A stretch of 58,197 nt of DNA from an uncultured Schlesneria sp. (GTDB lineage Bacteria > Planctomycetota > Planctomycetia > Planctomycetales > Planctomycetaceae), in assembly GCA_903871875.1 (NCBI GenBank), contig CAIQIR010000121.1, forward strand, positions 1-58,197, written 5' to 3'. The translations under genes were made by a program, and so were the position numbers. Below the pieces are notes generated by a model, which saw only the letters and a list, made by a program, of their open reading frames with translations, did not search any database and was not told the origin of the DNA. Of the stretch, positions 47,965-58,168 are shown piece after piece. Each line of letters starts with the position of its first letter. Positions within the stretch are counted from its first letter, which is position 1.

Positions 47965-49455
47965 CTACGACGTCAGCACCTGCTTCAAGACGTGCCCATG
48001 GACATCCGTCAATCGGCGTTCGATCCCGTTGTGGTAGACGGACAGGCGTTCGTGGTCCAATCCCAGCAGGTGCAGGATTGTCGCGTGCAGGTCGTAGATT
48101 GTTGTTGGTTGATCGATGGCCGTGTGGCCGAAGTCGTCCGTCGCACCAAAACTGAATCCGCGTTTTACGCCGGCTCCGGCCAGCCAGCAGGTAAAGCCCT
48201 TCGGATTGTGATCACGCCCGCTGGCGCCTTTTTGGAATGTCGGCATTCGTCCGAACTCGGTGACCCAGACGACCAGTGTATCTTCCAGCAGCCCCGTTCG
48301 TTTCAGGTCTTTCAACAATGCGGCGGCCGGCTGATCGAGAATTGGTGCGTGGACTTCGTATTGCGACTTCAATGTCTTGTGGCCGTCCCAATTGCCGACA
48401 CCCTCGCCCATGGCATACGAGCCGTTGAAGAGTTGCACGAACCGAACTCCCCGTTCGAGCAGTCGTCGCGCCAGCAGGCAATTCCGTCCAAAACCAGCCT
48501 TGATCGGGTTGGAATCGAGGACGCCGTAAAGTGTCTGTGTTTCTTCACTCTCGCGTGAAAGATCCGAGACTTCGACGGCGCGCAATTGCAGTCGCGCTGC
48601 CAGTTCGTAACTGGCGATCCGGGCCGCAAGGTTCGTGTCATCGGGATGTTGCCGCAGATGCTGTTCGTTCAACCGTTTCAGAAAATCGAGCGTGGCCGCT
48701 TCCGTTGACGCCGAGATTTCCGCCGGCCGGGCCAAGTTGGCAATCGGCTTATCGGCGTTGAATGGTATTCCCTGAAATGCCGCTGGCAGGAAGGCACTGT
48801 TCCAATTATTGGATCCGGTTTGAGGCACGCCTCGTGGGTCGGGAATGGCGACGAAGCTGGGTAGGTCTGCGGATTCGCTGCCTAAAGCGTAGCTGACCCA
48901 GGCACCGATGCTCGGAAAACCGTCGAGCGTATAACCCGTACTCATCTGGTTTTCGCCCGGACCGTGCGTATTGCTTTTGGCCGTCATTGAATGGATGAAA
49001 CAGATGTCGTCGGCCAGATCGGCCAGATTTGGCAACAGGTCGGAAATCATCTTGCCGGATTCCCCACGCGGCTTGAACGGCCATTGTGGGGCGATCAGAT
49101 TCCCTTGCTCACCCTGAAACGTCACCAGTTTTTCGGCACCCGGCAGCGGTTGCCCGTGACGTTTCATTAATTCGGGCTTGTAGTCGAACGTATCGACGTG
49201 GCTGACGGCGCCCGAACAAAAGATCATCACCACGCGAGAGGCTTGCGGAGTGAAATGAGTGGGGCGACGCGCCAGTGGAGCCTCAGGCCGGATCACCGGC
49301 CGGATGGGGGTCTTGATCTCTTCGTTTGCCGTCAACCGTTGTTCGTCGGCCAGCAACGACGCCAGCGCGACACCGCCTAAGCCCGAAGCGGCATCGAACA
49401 GGAACTGTCGTCGTCCCAACGGGGATTGATTCCAGCGAATCGGCGGATGACTCAT
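47965..49455 (-). CDS. DUF1501 domain protein with Tat-type signal
   Basis: A 496-residue protein of the planctomycete DUF1501 family, which belongs to the alkaline phosphatase/sulfatase superfamily. The N-terminus carries a twin-arginine-type signal ([24 protein letters not shown]). Characteristic segments are [58 protein letters not shown] and [21 protein letters not shown]. These genes usually follow a DUF1549/DUF1553 cytochrome-type gene, but none is adjacent here. Substrate unknown. Confidence 0.9.
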   Translation of the reverse strand: MSHPPIRWNQSPLGRRQFLFDAASGLGGVALASLLADEQRLTANEEIKTPIRPVIRPEAPLARRPTHFTPQASRVVMIFCSGAVSHVDTFDYKPELMKRHGQPLPGAEKLVTFQGEQGNLIAPQWPFKPRGESGKMISDLLPNLADLADDICFIHSMTAKSNTHGPGENQMSTGYTLDGFPSIGAWVSYALGSESADLPSFVAIPDPRGVPQTGSNNWNSAFLPAAFQGIPFNADKPIANLARPAEISASTEAATLDFLKRLNEQHLRQHPDDTNLAARIASYELAARLQLRAVEVSDLSRESEETQTLYGVLDSNPIKAGFGRNCLLARRLLERGVRFVQLFNGSYAMGEGVGNWDGHKTLKSQYEVHAPILDQPAAALLKDLKRTGLLEDTLVVWVTEFGRMPTFQKGASGRDHNPKGFTCWLAGAGVKRGFSFGATDDFGHTAIDQPTTIYDLHATILHLLGLDHERLSVYHNGIERRLTDVHGHVLKQVLTS

Positions 49456-49488
49456 CTTTCATTCCCCCCTTGGCAAAAGCTCGGGCGT

Positions 49489-50397
49489 TCAATGGTTCGA
49501 TTTCGGATTCAGCAGGTGGCGGAGCGCCGGTTCCAAAGCAGGATAATGAAATTGATATCCCGATTCACTCAACCGATTGGGCATGACCCGGGAACTGGCC
49601 AACAGCAAATCATCCGCCATCTCGCCCAATGCCAGTCGAGCCGCGAATCCAGGTGTTGGGACGAACGTTGGTCGCCCCAGAACGGCACCCAGCGTCTTCG
49701 TGAATTCATAATTCGTGACCGGACAAGGAGCGGTCGCATTGACCGGCCCACTCAATTTGTCATGTGTGATGCAATGATTGATGATTCCCACGACATCGTC
49801 GACATCAATCCAGCTCCAGTATTGGTTGCCAGATCCTAGAACTCCACCGACGCCCATTTTGAACGGTGTTAGCATTTTGGACAAGGCTCCCCCTTTGGGA
49901 CTCAGGATAACGCCAAATCGCAGATTGACGACACGAATTCCCTTCGCTCGTGCCGGCTCGCAGGCCGCTTCCCAATCACGGCAAACGTCTGCCAGAAAAC
50001 CCGTACCGGGTGGTGATGTCTCGTTCAATAATTCGCTGCCGCGGTTTCCGTAAAAACCAATGGCCGAGGCACAAATTAACGTTTTTGGCAACGTCTGCAA
50101 TTGCGTGATCGTCTCGCACAAAAGCTTGGTGCCGTCGAGTCGACTACGGCGAATCTGTTCTTTGACTTTGGCGTTCCATCGCTTTCCGGCAATATTTTCA
50201 CCCGCCAGATGAATCACAACTTCGGTTCCCTCCAACCGCGCTTTGGGAAGCTGATTGTGCGCTGGATCCCACGTGATGTCATGGGCTTCGCGTGGCTGGG
50301 AATGTGTCAGGCGATAGACCTCATGTCCCTGTTTCGTCAGGAATGGCACAAGCTCTGAACCAACCAGCCCTGTGGCTCCTGATACAAGCACCTTCAT
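49489..50397 (-). CDS. TIGR01777 family epimerase (SDR)
   Basis: A 302-residue extended SDR protein. The NAD(P)-binding motif is VSGATGLVGSELV; later segments are LAGENIAGKRWNAKVK, ICASAIGFYGNRG (Y of the catalytic YxxxK region is altered, typical for TIGR01777), NLRFGVILSPKGGAL, WSWIDVDDVVGI and GPVNATAPCPVTN. Physiological substrate is not known. Start ATG at 50397 (MKVLVSGATG) is clear from homology; the frame is open upstream to 50511. Confidence 0.9.
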   Translation of the reverse strand: MKVLVSGATGLVGSELVPFLTKQGHEVYRLTHSQPREAHDITWDPAHNQLPKARLEGTEVVIHLAGENIAGKRWNAKVKEQIRRSRLDGTKLLCETITQLQTLPKTLICASAIGFYGNRGSELLNETSPPGTGFLADVCRDWEAACEPARAKGIRVVNLRFGVILSPKGGALSKMLTPFKMGVGGVLGSGNQYWSWIDVDDVVGIINHCITHDKLSGPVNATAPCPVTNYEFTKTLGAVLGRPTFVPTPGFAARLALGEMADDLLLASSRVMPNRLSESGYQFHYPALEPALRHLLNPKSNH

Positions 50398-50618
50398 GGT
50401 CAGAATTCCTTTTTCTCGTCGGTATTCAAATTGACGGAACAGATTGATGAATCGAGGGATTTGCCGTGATGAACGACAGCGGATTCTAGGCGGATCGACG
50501 AACCCCGCCAACCTTCTCGCCGGAATGTGTGCCGCACGGTCGGGATCGGCCCGATTTTGCGGTAGACTGTTCCGATGTCTGATTTTTAGTACCCGGTCGT
50601 TCCCAGGATGAATGTCGA

Positions 50619-51899
50619 GTGTCTGAACAACTGTTTGAAGACGTTGCCTGTACCGTCTGTGCGTGCGTTTGCGATGATCTACGCGTCACCGTCCGCGACG
50701 GGCGCATCGTGGACTATCAGCCATTTTGCTCAAGAATTGGAAACTGGTTCGAACAACAGAATTCCCAGCCATTTCCCGCAGCCCTGCAATCGGGAGCCGA
50801 AGTCGCTTTCGAACAAGCCATCGATCAAGCGGCGACGATTTTGCGCCAGTCACGCTCACCTTTGTTCTACGGCCTGTCACGCAGCAGCACGGAAGGCCAG
50901 CGAGCTGCCGTCGCACTGGCAGATCGACTGGGTGCGACAATTGATACCACGGCCTCTGAAGGGCACGCTCCGTCCATCCTGGCCTTACAGCAGGTTGGCG
51001 AATCAACCTGCTCGCTGGGAGAAATCCGCAATCGAGCCGATTTGGTGATTTACTGGGGATCGGACCCAATCCAGTGGCAGCCGCGCCATCTGGAACGGTA
51101 TTCCATGAAAGCGGGCATGTTGACGCCCGGTGGCCGCGCCGATCGGACGTTGATCGTCGTTGATTCCAAGCGGACGGAAACGGCCGATCTGGCGGATCAT
51201 TATCTGGAAGTCGAAAAAGATCAGGATTTTGAAGCACTCTGGACACTGCGCGGGCTGCTGCGTGGAGTTGAACCTCGGCCAGGATCGCGAACCGGATTGC
51301 CTCTCGACCAATTGCGAGATTTGGCGCAGCGAATGAAAACCTGTCGTTGTGGGATTATCTTTTTTGGCTACGGCCTGGTCTTGCAGCCGATGGGAAACAA
51401 TAACGTGCAGGCCCTGTTGCAATTGGTCACTGAACTGAATCAATACACACGGTTCTATGCCCGCCGCATGCGCGTCGCCGGAGACGTTTCCGGAGCCGAC
51501 AGCGTCTTGTGCTGGCAGACCGGTTATCCCTTCAGTGTCAATTTAGCTCGCGGGTATCCTCGTTACAGCCCCGACGAATTCTCGGCCGCCGATATGCTTG
51601 AACGTCGCGAGACGGATGCCGTCGTGTTGATTGGATCGTCTCGACTAGATTGTTTTTCTCCCGCCGCTTTGGACCATCTTCAGCGGGTTCCCACCATTCT
51701 GCTGGAACATCCCTTCGGGGAAATCTCGTTCGAGCCGACAGTGCGGATCACCACAGCCATCTATGGAATTCACCGCCCCGGCACGGCCTATCGCATGGAT
51801 GAAGTTCCGATTCCACTGCGACCATTGCTGCCATCGGAATTTCCGAGCGATGGCGAGGTCTTAAATGCGATTCATGCGGCACTGTCGACTCGTTCGTGA
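50619..51899 (+). CDS. Formylmethanofuran dehydrogenase subunit B-like protein
   Basis: A 426-residue protein of the FwdB/FmdB/FhcB family, related to molybdopterin oxidoreductases. The cysteine-rich start CTVCACVCDDLRVTV (4Fe-4S site), GLSRSSTEGQRAAVALAD, LVIYWGSDPIQWQPRH and the late CWQTGYPFSVNLARG fit this family. Family knowledge: planctomycetes use the formyltransferase/hydrolase (Fhc) complex in tetrahydromethanopterin-linked C1 oxidation. The other subunits (A, C, D) are not adjacent. Start is a GTG at 50619. Confidence 0.88.
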   Translation: MSEQLFEDVACTVCACVCDDLRVTVRDGRIVDYQPFCSRIGNWFEQQNSQPFPAALQSGAEVAFEQAIDQAATILRQSRSPLFYGLSRSSTEGQRAAVALADRLGATIDTTASEGHAPSILALQQVGESTCSLGEIRNRADLVIYWGSDPIQWQPRHLERYSMKAGMLTPGGRADRTLIVVDSKRTETADLADHYLEVEKDQDFEALWTLRGLLRGVEPRPGSRTGLPLDQLRDLAQRMKTCRCGIIFFGYGLVLQPMGNNNVQALLQLVTELNQYTRFYARRMRVAGDVSGADSVLCWQTGYPFSVNLARGYPRYSPDEFSAADMLERRETDAVVLIGSSRLDCFSPAALDHLQRVPTILLEHPFGEISFEPTVRITTAIYGIHRPGTAYRMDEVPIPLRPLLPSEFPSDGEVLNAIHAALSTRS

Positions 51900-52004
51900 A
51901 CCTGCTTCACCCCGGGAGGCGGAAGCCGGTTCACTGGGGTGATTCGATCGAGTCACCACCGCTGCTTGGTCAGTCTGAGACGATTTTTCGAAAGGTCACA
52001 TCCC

Positions 52005-52688
52005 ATGCTTGTTCGGACGCTGGAACCAGAAGTGATGGATTCGGCTGATGAGGCGAACGATTACAACCAGATGGACCACAGCCAGGTGAATCGGATTTTT
52101 GTCGATGATTTTCTGTCAGCATGGGGCGACGGAAATGGCCCGCGACCTGAACCGTGGCATCTGTTTGATGCCGGCACCGGGACGGCACTGATTCCCATCG
52201 AATTGATGCGTCGCGGTCTGCGAGCCCATATTACGGCCAGCGATCTGGCCGATCAGATGTTGATTGTGGCGCGGCAGAATGTCGTCGCAACCGGCTTTGT
52301 CGAATCCATCACGCTCGCTTTGCGAGATTGCAAACGGCTACCCGAAACCACCGGTACTTATGATGCGGTGATCTCCAATAGCATCGTGCATCACATTCCC
52401 GAACCGCAGCAAGTGATCGCAGAACTTTGGCGAGTGCTCAAGCCAGGTGGGTTGTTCTTTCTACGGGATCTCTTCCGTCCAGATGATGGCGAGACTTTGG
52501 AAGGCCTGGTGCAAACCTATGCAGCGGGCGCGAACGATCATCAACAACAGATGTTTCGAGATTCGCTGCATGCCGCGCTGACTGTGGCCGAAGTACGTGA
52601 TCTTGTTCGTCCCTTGGGACTGGAAGAAAATGTTGTTCAGGCCACAAGCGACCGGCACTGGACCATTTGCTGCCGGAAATCGCTCTAG
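52005..52688 (+). CDS. Class I SAM-dependent methyltransferase
   Basis: A 227-residue protein: motif I LFDAGTGTALIPIEL (residues about 55-70), motif II ITASDLADQML, and DAVISNSIVHHIPEP plus LWRVLKPGGLFFLRD for the post-methyl-acceptor region. It lacks family-specific signs of its substrate; a small molecule is likely. The ATG at 52005 has GAAAGG 8-9 bases upstream. It converges with the DUF58 gene, stops 1 base apart. Confidence 0.87.
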   Translation: MLVRTLEPEVMDSADEANDYNQMDHSQVNRIFVDDFLSAWGDGNGPRPEPWHLFDAGTGTALIPIELMRRGLRAHITASDLADQMLIVARQNVVATGFVESITLALRDCKRLPETTGTYDAVISNSIVHHIPEPQQVIAELWRVLKPGGLFFLRDLFRPDDGETLEGLVQTYAAGANDHQQQMFRDSLHAALTVAEVRDLVRPLGLEENVVQATSDRHWTICCRKSL

Positions 52689-52689
52689 A

Positions 52690-53637
52690 TCATCGTCGTG
52701 CAATGCGCGTGCGACTATTACCTCGGGCCTGCATCCGGACCCGAATAACTTCTGGCAGGGCCGTTTCCAGCGGCGTGTCGGTACTCAGGCGATGATAGAC
52801 CAGTCCCAATCGCGAACAAATGCTTTCAATGGCTGATAGATGTTCGCCAAAGCGTTGCAAATATTCACCGCGAACTGCCGACGGATCGACGTATAGTTTG
52901 TGGTTGGTTTCTAGATCGACGAACAGTTCGGGATCGGAAAAATCAAACTTCAGTTCTTCGGGGTCAAGGATATGAAACACGATGACGTCCTGGCCGCGGA
53001 CCGTCAGGCTACCCAGACTTTCTTCCAGTGTTTCGAGCGGGGCCAGCAAATCCGACATCAACACCAGCATGCCGCGTTTATTCAGCCGCTCCGCGATCTG
53101 GATTAGCGGTCTAGCCAAATGCGTTGTGCCCCCTTCCGCCGCTTTTTCGAGTGACACCATCAGTCGATGTAAATGGCCGCTGCGATAACGGGGCGGAATG
53201 TAATCTTCGATTTCCGCCGCGAAGGTCGCTAGACCGACGGCGTCACGCTGGGTCGACAGAAAATATCCCAGTGTGGCGGCCAGCGTTCGTGCGTAGTCGG
53301 ATTTCCGATAGCCGATCGATCCAAAATTCATCGATTTACTGGCATCCAGCAGCAACAAACATCGCAGGTTTGTTTCGTCTTCGAATCGCTTGATGTAGTA
53401 GCGATCGGTCCGAGCGAACAGTCGCCAATCCAGATGCCGCGGATCGTCGCCCTGCGTGTATTGTCGGTACTCGGTGAACTCAACGGAAAAGCCGTGGTAG
53501 GGGCTGCGATTGAGCCCCATCATGAATCCCTGTACGACATGCCGTGCTCGCAGTTCCAGCGACTGAAGCTGCATTAAAGCGGCGGGATCGATATAGCCAC
53601 TGGCGTTGGGTTGGTTTTTTGACGTCGCCGAATTCAT
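52690..53637 (-). CDS. DUF58 domain protein
   Basis: A 315-residue soluble protein of the DUF58/vWA-like group. It shows YRQYTQGDDPRHLDWRLFART, the hallmark DUF58 segment, then a vWA-type LLLDASKSMNFG (MIDAS-like D-x-S-x-S partly kept) and MLVLMSDLLAPLETLEESL. Family members usually work next to MoxR-type AAA ATPases; none is adjacent. ATG at 53637 has GAGGAA upstream. Confidence 0.9.
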   Translation of the reverse strand: MNSATSKNQPNASGYIDPAALMQLQSLELRARHVVQGFMMGLNRSPYHGFSVEFTEYRQYTQGDDPRHLDWRLFARTDRYYIKRFEDETNLRCLLLLDASKSMNFGSIGYRKSDYARTLAATLGYFLSTQRDAVGLATFAAEIEDYIPPRYRSGHLHRLMVSLEKAAEGGTTHLARPLIQIAERLNKRGMLVLMSDLLAPLETLEESLGSLTVRGQDVIVFHILDPEELKFDFSDPELFVDLETNHKLYVDPSAVRGEYLQRFGEHLSAIESICSRLGLVYHRLSTDTPLETALPEVIRVRMQARGNSRTRIARR

Positions 53638-53756
53638 GCTCGGTTCCTCGAACACCGGATGCGATCAACGGTGCGGGCCAAGAACATTTCCGTCAAGTGC
53701 TTTGGCCCAGCAGCGATTCGCACGGTCGATGTACGAGTCTAACCGCGTCGGTGGCT

Positions 53757-54638
53757 TTAAAACACCAATCCCTGATCGCCAATTTCGTACGGGATGATTC
53801 CATCGTCGGCGGCGCTGCCTCGATGCTTGGCGATGTGCAGGGCACGGCGCATGCGATTTCCTTCGCGAACCTTCCCCATCAAGATGATGGTATTGGCATT
53901 GCAAAGCTCGTCACCGCTTTCCAGCGGCCGATCGATCAGATCGTCCAGTCGCACTTCGTGGGAGGTATACATCAGCATGGTGGCCAGCTTTTGGTGGTCA
54001 TACGCATGCTGCATCACGGTGTCCTGGTGTGTACGGAACTGGACGCGGAACAGATCCCGTGCGACCCAGTCATGGTCTTTGTGCAGGATTTGATGATAGA
54101 TATAGTCAAATAAATGAAATTGGAACGAATCGCTGGCTCGATCGACCGGTTCGACGCCATCGATCACCGCGCGGCGCACGCCGTGAACGAAATTGCCATA
54201 GAAGAACGCGATGGCCTGATCGAGTTTTTTATTCAATTCGACTCGCCACTCTTGCCATTGTTCATGGTCAAGATCGCGCATCGTCACTCGTCGACCGGTT
54301 CGTTCGAAGACGTGGCAATAATCGGATCGGATCAATTCGCGTTTCCAGACGTCGTCCGCAGCCAATGCGGCATCCAAGTTGCGTGATTTCATTTTCCAGT
54401 CAAAAATCCGCTGGGCGTAGTCGGCGTGGTTTTGAGAATCGCCACGCGACGTCATGTCGAACAGGATTCCTCGCTCACCTTCCTGTTGTTGGCCGGCATT
54501 GGCAAATTGCAGTCCGAGCTGCGTTTTGCCAATACCCGTCGCTCCCATGACCACCGTCAGCGTACCGGGAATCAGCCCGCCTCCCAGCAACTGGTCGAGA
54601 GCCGGGATTCCGGTAGAAAAACGTTCCGAATTCGACAT
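53757..54638 (-). CDS. RAD55/KaiC-like RecA-superfamily ATPase
   Basis: A 293-residue single-domain ATPase. It shows [39 protein letters not shown], where the Walker A sequence is GATGIGKT. Further segments are [18 protein letters not shown] (Walker B type Asp) and [12 protein letters not shown]. Similar domains occur in KaiC and RadA/Sms-like proteins. Its role here is unknown. The ATG at 54638 ([10 protein letters not shown]) is preferred over one at 54668. Confidence 0.78.
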   Translation of the reverse strand: MSNSERFSTGIPALDQLLGGGLIPGTLTVVMGATGIGKTQLGLQFANAGQQQEGERGILFDMTSRGDSQNHADYAQRIFDWKMKSRNLDAALAADDVWKRELIRSDYCHVFERTGRRVTMRDLDHEQWQEWRVELNKKLDQAIAFFYGNFVHGVRRAVIDGVEPVDRASDSFQFHLFDYIYHQILHKDHDWVARDLFRVQFRTHQDTVMQHAYDHQKLATMLMYTSHEVRLDDLIDRPLESGDELCNANTIILMGKVREGNRMRRALHIAKHRGSAADDGIIPYEIGDQGLVF

Positions 54639-54779
54639 ATCAGTTCCATTCCGTCGCGTTGGTTTCAATCCGTGTGGACCATTCGGCGTGCCAGCGGCAG
54701 GGGCATTGGCCAGTGACGATCCCTCTGCCAGTCCCTTGCCGGCTGCGCATCTCCAGCGCAGCAGCGATTTCCTTGTCTC

Positions 54780-56849
54780 TCAATGCACGCGTTGCCCTGG
54801 CTTGGCTCCGCTGTCGGGATTGAGCAGATAAATCTCTTGACCACCTGCACCCGCGGCCAGAACCATTCCTTCGCTGAGACCGAACTTCATTTTTCGCGGA
54901 GCGAGGTTGGCACAGAAAATGACCAATCGGCCAACCAGGTCTTCGGGCTTGTAAGCACTCTTGATGCCCGCGAACACGTTACGAGTTCCTTCGCCACCCA
55001 TGCTCAGGGTCAGCTGCAGCAACTTATCCGCGCCCACCACCGCATTCGCGGCCAGAATTCGGGCGACTCGCAGGTCGATCTTGGTGAAATCGTCGATCGA
55101 GCAATGTTCGGCAACCAGTGGTTCGTGTGCGAGCGCCTCCGGTCCGTCGTTCCAGGGCGATGCCGGTGCGGCCGCCTCTGCGGCAGGGGCGTTGGTTTCG
55201 AGAGCGGCTTGTTGACCTTCTTCAATCATGGCTTCAACCTGTGCGAGTTCAACTCGCTTCATAAGGTGTTCGAACTTGGAGACGCGCGTTCCCACGAGCG
55301 GCGTCTGTGAATCGTTCCAATGGGAAATCGGCTGTTGAAATAATTCGTCGACCTGCTTGGCCAGACGCGGCAGTACGGGGGCCAGGTAAACCACAATCTG
55401 TCGGAATAGATTCAGTGTGACAGTGCATACTGACTGCAATTCGACAGCTCGCGCGGGATCCTTTCGTAGCGTCCAGGGCGCAGTCTGTTCGACATACTGA
55501 TTTGCCCGGTCGGCCAGGCTCATAATGATTCTCATGGCGCCATTGAAATCGCACGCCTCATAAGCGGCGGCGATCGATTCGGCGTGAGCAGCCCCCTCGG
55601 CGAACAGACCTCCGTCATCTGGATAAACGGCCGAAAGACCAACACCTTCGATAAATCGCGCCGTGCGGCTGGCCAGGTTGACCACTTTGCCGACCAGATC
55701 CGAATTCACTTTATTGACGAACTCGTCCAGATTCAGATCCAGATCGTCCAGCCGCGAACCCAGCTTCGACGCGTAGTAGTAGCGGATCCACGATGGATCG
55801 AGATGCTTGAGATAGGTCGATGCTTGAACGAAGGTCCCGCGGGACTTCGACATTTTTTCGCCGTTCACGGTCAGGAAGCCGTGGATATGCACTTTTTCGG
55901 GCAGACTTAATCCAGCCGTCTTCAGCATGGCCGGCCAGAACAGCGTGTGAAAATAAGTGATGTCCTTACCGATGAAATGATGGATCTCGGACGACGAGCT
56001 TTTCCACCAGTCATCCAGCTGCTCACCATGTCGCTCACACCATTCGGCCGTCGAACCGATGTATCCGATCGGAGCGTCGAACCAGACGTACCAATAGTTT
56101 CCGGGGCTGTCCGGGATTTCAAAGCCAAAATACGGCGCCGGTCGTGAAATGTCCCAGTTGCGCAACGGGTCGACCAGGAAATGGCCTTTCAGGTAATTCG
56201 CGATTTCTTCTTGAAGATGGTTCCCGGTCTGCGTCCACTCGGTCAACCAATCGTGCAAGCGCTCGATTTCGACGAACAGGTGCTTCGCCGTTTTCAATTC
56301 CGGAGTGGCTCCTGAAAGCGTACTGACCGGGTTAATCAGATCCACTGGGCTGTAGGTTGAGCCGCATTTTTCGCAGTTGTCTCCGTACTGATCAGGAGCA
56401 TGACATTCGGGGTTGGGACACGTTCCTTTGACGAATCGGTCCGCCAGAAATGTCTTTTCCACCGGGTCGAACAGTTGAGTAACATCTTTTTCGACAATCA
56501 AACCCGCCGCCCGCAACGCGGCCCAGACCTCATGACAGGCCTTTCGTGTCTGCGAGCTGTGCGTGCTGCCATAGTTATCGAAGCCAATGTCGAATCCTGC
56601 GAAATCACGGAGATGGGATTCTCGCATTGCGGCGATCAATTCTTCTTCGGGCCGGCCTTCCTGTCGGGCACGAATCATGATCGCTGTGCCATGGGTATCG
56701 TCGGCACAGATATAGATGCAACGATTGCCACGAAGTTTTTGAAAACGCACCCAGATATCCGTCTGGATGTATTCGACCAGGTGGCCGAGATGAATGTGAC
56801 CATTCGCGTACGGCAACGCGGAAGTCACAAGAATGCGTCGTGCGGTCAT
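54780..56849 (-). CDS. metG: Methionyl-tRNA synthetase
   Basis: Charges tRNA-Met in the cytoplasm. From ATG at 56849 ([24 protein letters not shown]) it has about 689 residues: HIGH-type motif HLGH, the zinc-binding CPNPECHA...CEKCG, KMSKS in [12 protein letters not shown], the anticodon-binding helical domain, and a C-terminal EMAP/Trbp111-like tRNA-binding domain ([12 protein letters not shown] to NPDSGAKPG). Length and domains match dimeric bacterial MetG. The frame stays open upstream to a GTG at 57008 without homology. Confidence 0.96.
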   Translation of the reverse strand: MTARRILVTSALPYANGHIHLGHLVEYIQTDIWVRFQKLRGNRCIYICADDTHGTAIMIRARQEGRPEEELIAAMRESHLRDFAGFDIGFDNYGSTHSSQTRKACHEVWAALRAAGLIVEKDVTQLFDPVEKTFLADRFVKGTCPNPECHAPDQYGDNCEKCGSTYSPVDLINPVSTLSGATPELKTAKHLFVEIERLHDWLTEWTQTGNHLQEEIANYLKGHFLVDPLRNWDISRPAPYFGFEIPDSPGNYWYVWFDAPIGYIGSTAEWCERHGEQLDDWWKSSSSEIHHFIGKDITYFHTLFWPAMLKTAGLSLPEKVHIHGFLTVNGEKMSKSRGTFVQASTYLKHLDPSWIRYYYASKLGSRLDDLDLNLDEFVNKVNSDLVGKVVNLASRTARFIEGVGLSAVYPDDGGLFAEGAAHAESIAAAYEACDFNGAMRIIMSLADRANQYVEQTAPWTLRKDPARAVELQSVCTVTLNLFRQIVVYLAPVLPRLAKQVDELFQQPISHWNDSQTPLVGTRVSKFEHLMKRVELAQVEAMIEEGQQAALETNAPAAEAAAPASPWNDGPEALAHEPLVAEHCSIDDFTKIDLRVARILAANAVVGADKLLQLTLSMGGEGTRNVFAGIKSAYKPEDLVGRLVIFCANLAPRKMKFGLSEGMVLAAGAGGQEIYLLNPDSGAKPGQRVH

Positions 56850-57246
56850 AACCAGATCCAAACTGTTTTCGTGCGTGGGGCACTCTATGTAGTAAGTCGA
56901 TATTTCGATGTTGAGACACCCGCCGCGCATTACCCCCGCACTGTGAGGGACATACAAATCGTCGGTTCCCATTTCCACCCGAAATTCTTCGCCATTTCGA
57001 GTAGACACACGATTCTAAGTACAGGTTCGAACTATCGATAGCCATCGCCGCGAAACAATTCTCCCGGGCAGCAATCGGCCCAGCCGCCCAGGAAACGAGA
57101 TCATTGACCTGCGAAATTCCTACGCGCTGTCTTCGGTAGTGGGGTGGACGTATTTGCGGGAATCCAGGGCGAAGCCTATTCTTCAGCGAAGAGGGAACCG
57201 CGTCCGGGGAAATACTCGATTTTGCCAAAGATGAACGAGAGACATC
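56850..57246. other. Divergent intergenic region between metG and ribE
   Basis: About 400 bases. I looked for an FMN riboswitch ahead of ribE and saw none of its conserved parts. No repeat or RNA gene found. The upstream open frame of metG (to 57008) lies in this region but lacks homology. Confidence 0.45.
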
Positions 57247-57864
57247 ATGTTTACAGGACTGGTGGAAGGTTTGGGCCAGGTCACCGCCATTAATAAGGAG
57301 CCGGGAGGTGTACGGATCGTGTTGACACCTCCGGACTTCTTTTTGTCTGACGGTGTCGAGAACGTCCCGTCCGCTCAATGTGGCGACAGTATTGCCATCA
57401 ATGGATGTTGTCTAACGGTCGTTTCGCTGGAGCGGGGGAATTGGTCTTTTCAGGCTGGACAGGAAACCTTGTCAAAAACCAATCTCGGAGCGTTTCGCTC
57501 GGGCGATCTGGTCAATCTTGAACGCTCTCTTCCCGTGAACGGTCGATTGGGTGGCCATTTTGTGCAGGGCCATGTCGATGGGGTGGGAACCGTCGATCAA
57601 CTGGACCGCGACGCTGACTGGGTGACAATGGGATTTCGAGTGGCTTCCGAGTTGGCCGAACTGATGGTTCCCAAGGGATCGGTGGCCGTTGACGGCGTCA
57701 GTTTGACTGTGGTGACTGTCGAACGTGAGCGATTTACCGTCGCGCTGATTCCCCACACTCTTTCGGTCACAACGCTCGGCCAGCGAGCGATCGGCCAAAC
57801 CGTCAACATCGAAACCGACATCTTGGGTAAATATGCCCGCCGGTTTTTGGTGGGCTTGTCGTGA
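57247..57864 (+). CDS. ribE: Riboflavin synthase alpha chain
   Basis: Joins two lumazine molecules into riboflavin. The 205-residue protein has the family's start MFTGLVEGLGQV and two homologous lumazine-binding repeats: INGCCLTVV / GGHFVQGHVDGVGTV in the first and VDGVSLTVV / KYARRFLVG in the second. No other riboflavin genes are adjacent. Length is normal for the family (about 200). Confidence 0.95.
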   Translation: MFTGLVEGLGQVTAINKEPGGVRIVLTPPDFFLSDGVENVPSAQCGDSIAINGCCLTVVSLERGNWSFQAGQETLSKTNLGAFRSGDLVNLERSLPVNGRLGGHFVQGHVDGVGTVDQLDRDADWVTMGFRVASELAELMVPKGSVAVDGVSLTVVTVERERFTVALIPHTLSVTTLGQRAIGQTVNIETDILGKYARRFLVGLS

Positions 57865-57872
57865 TTTAAGAC

Positions 57873-57918
57873 AAACGCGGTTTTTCGCTCGAATGGTTTT
57901 GCGAAATTTTTCGCGTTT
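57873..57918 (+). terminator. Possible stem-loop terminator after ribE
   Basis: Outer arms aaacgcg (57873-57879) and cgcgttt (57912-57918) and inner arms tttcgc (57883-57888) and gcgaaa (57901-57906) form a nested hairpin just after the ribE stop. A T-rich but interrupted stretch follows. Moderate candidate. Confidence 0.4.
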
Positions 57919-57958
57919 CTTTGTCAACCGATTTGACGCCACTCCAATTCGACCTAGG

Positions 57959-58030
57959 TTTGCGGTGTGTCCACCTGAACGCATCGTGGTGCAGTAACCG
58001 CGATGACTAGTCTAGGTCTGACACCGCAAA
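57959..58030 (+). other. Nested stem-loop ahead of the last, cut-off gene
   Basis: A perfect 10-bp inverted repeat (57959-57968 with 58021-58030) encloses an 8-bp hairpin (57982-57989 with 57998-58005, one G-U pair, 8-base loop). A palindrome GACTAGTC sits at 58005-58012. It lies about 140 bases before the following start codon. It could be a structured leader or a small RNA, or a chance structure. Confidence 0.4.
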
Positions 58031-58168
58031 TTGTTGTGGTCCTGATGGGGTGCAGGGGTGTTTCGTGGTCGCCGCAGTGTAGTGACGACAGATCGAACGT
58101 CTCAGTTTGATAAAGGCTTGGGTTCCTGGTGCGGGATTCGGGCTGCGTGTTGACAGAGAGGGAAACTA

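Noticed and set aside
56850-57008. Extended N-terminus of metG from a GTG at 57008
   Set aside because: The extra 53 residues do not resemble methionyl-tRNA synthetases; the family N-terminus begins at the ATG at 56849.
57009-57246. FMN riboswitch ahead of ribE
   Set aside because: None of the conserved RFN-element segments could be found in the spacer.
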